From Sulfuricella sp. (GTDB lineage: Bacteria > Pseudomonadota > Gammaproteobacteria > Burkholderiales > Sulfuricellaceae): a DNA stretch of 6,903 bases. Every line of letters begins with the position of its first letter. Position 1 is the first letter of the stretch. Below, piece after piece: positions 6,382 through 6,903 of this stretch. The DNA lies in assembly GCA_030696235.1 (NCBI GenBank), contig JAUYSN010000234.1, forward strand, positions 1 to 6,903, written 5' to 3'. A program made the translations under genes and the position numbers. The notes under the pieces are model-generated. The model searched no databases and was not told the origin of the DNA. It was given only the letters and a program-made list of their open reading frames with translations.

Positions 6382-6457
6382 GTAGGGCGGATGAGCGTAG
6401 CGTTATCCGCCGCACGGTAATTCATTCGGCGGAAGGCGCTTCGCTTTTCCGCCCTAC
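6382..6457. repeat. REPIN-like double palindrome, family A, spanning the end of ddl
   Basis: Tips GTAGGGCGGA (6382-6391) and TCCGCCCTAC (6448-6457) are a perfect 10-bp inverted repeat. The left unit folds as GGCGGAT (6386-6392) with ATCCGCC (6405-6411) around a loop containing GCGTAGCG. The right unit folds as GGCGGAA (6428-6434) with TTCCGCC (6447-6453). The GTAG tetranucleotide next to each palindrome is a trait of REP sequences moved by RAYT transposases. The right unit is inside the ddl reading frame and supplies its stop; the left unit fills most of the ddl-ftsQ gap. Confidence 0.87.
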
Positions 6458-6903
6458 GTTTGCCATCTCCAATACTTTCATCACCAAATCTTCAAAGCTC
6501 AGGCCCGCTGCCCGCGCCGCCATCGGCACCAGGCTATGGTCGGTCATTCCGGGCGAGGTGTTGGCTTCCAGCAGGTACGGCTTGCCCGCCGCGTCGAGCA
6601 GGAAATCCACCCTCCCCCAACCGGCACCGCCAATCACCGCGTAGCCCCGCTTTGCCAGGCGCTGAATTTCGCTCTCCTGTTCCGCTGACAGCCCGCACGG
6701 GCAAAGGTAGCGGGTGTCGTCGCGCAGGTATTTCGCTTCGTAATCGTAGAACTCGTTGGCCGGCTCGATCTTGATCACCGGCAGCGCCTCATTGCCGAGG
6801 ATCGCGGCGGTGTATTCGCCGCCGCCGACGAACTGTTCGGCAATCACCAGATCGTCGTAGCGCGCCGCCAGCTCGTATGCGGCACGCAAATCTGCGACCG
6901 TCT
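6422..6903 (-). CDS. ddl: D-alanine-D-alanine ligase, C-terminal part (5' end outside window)
   Basis: Ddl is a cytosolic ATP-grasp enzyme that joins two D-Ala for the peptidoglycan pentapeptide. The visible 159 residues are the C-terminal ATP-grasp half. They include [30 protein letters not shown] (the mobile loop over the active site), GWGRVDF with the Arg and Asp equivalent to E. coli DdlB Arg255 and Asp257, and [20 protein letters not shown]. That last stretch holds the metal ligands Glu and Asn and the D-Ala-binding Gly and Ser. The frame is open to the right edge, so the N-terminal D-Ala site is off the window; a TTG at 6889 is internal, not a start. The family ends near LEMAN. Here the frame runs on through [11 protein letters not shown], encoded by the repeat at 6382-6457, before TGA at 6422. 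The position upstream of ftsQ is the standard dcw order, which suggests the ddlB type. Confidence 0.96.
   Translation of the reverse strand, partial: TVADLRAAYELAARYDDLVIAEQFVGGGEYTAAILGNEALPVIKIEPANEFYDYEAKYLRDDTRYLCPCGLSAEQESEIQRLAKRGYAVIGGAGWGRVDFLLDAAGKPYLLEANTSPGMTDHSLVPMAARAAGLSFEDLVMKVLEMANVGRKSEAPSAE

Noticed and set aside
1..6903. CRISPR array, tRNA/rRNA genes, toxin-antitoxin or phage genes
   Set aside because: No spaced direct repeats, cloverleaf, small gene pair or phage-type protein was found. The window is a core dcw region with one signalling gene and REP-type repeats.

Overview
The window is a piece of a bacterial division and cell-wall (dcw) cluster. Every real gene lies on the minus strand, so transcription runs from high to low coordinates: ddl (5' end outside the window) - ftsQ - ftsA - ftsZ - a membrane GGDEF/HD-GYP-type c-di-GMP protein - lpxC (3' end outside the window). 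The protein sequences (FtsQ opening MWDKTQ, FtsZ opening MFEIMDTQTQEAVIKVIGVG and ending DIPAFLRKQAD, LpxC opening [11 protein letters not shown]), the gene order and the GC-rich codon use suggest a betaproteobacterium. The style of the intergenic repeats fits the Nitrosomonadales or a nearby group, but that placement is a judgement from memory, not a search.

Layout, in transcription order. 6903-6422 is the C-terminal ATP-grasp half of D-Ala-D-Ala ligase. 6364-5645 is ftsQ, with a GTG start. 5535-4297 is ftsA. 4242-3088 is ftsZ. 2929-587 is a 780-residue sensor protein: TM, periplasmic region, TM, HAMP, GAF, GGDEF, then a degenerate HD-GYP domain. 351-1 is the first 117 codons of lpxC, with a GTG start and its own probable sigma-70 promoter at 392-420.

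The genes join three envelope processes. Ddl makes the D-Ala-D-Ala end of the peptidoglycan precursor. FtsQ, FtsA and FtsZ build and anchor the division ring. LpxC commits UDP-acyl-GlcNAc to lipid A. The unusual member is the signalling protein between ftsZ and lpxC, where many proteobacteria have these two genes adjacent or nearly so. Its GGDEF domain looks catalytically complete and keeps the RxxD inhibitory site, but its HD-GYP domain has lost the His of the HD dyad and the following Lys (RDIGY instead of HDIGK).

The second striking point is the intergenic repeats. Four of the five gene junctions carry REP/REPIN-like palindromes: ddl/ftsQ, ftsQ/ftsA, ftsZ/GGDEF gene and GGDEF gene/lpxC. 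Only ftsA/ftsZ is free of them. There are two sequence families, both with GTAGGG-type tips, as expected of elements moved by a RAYT (TnpA_REP) transposase encoded elsewhere. One copy supplies the last codons and the stop of ddl; another separates ftsQ from ftsA. No tRNA, rRNA, CRISPR array, complete transposase gene or integrated phage is visible, and no gene-free stretch exceeds about 235 bases.
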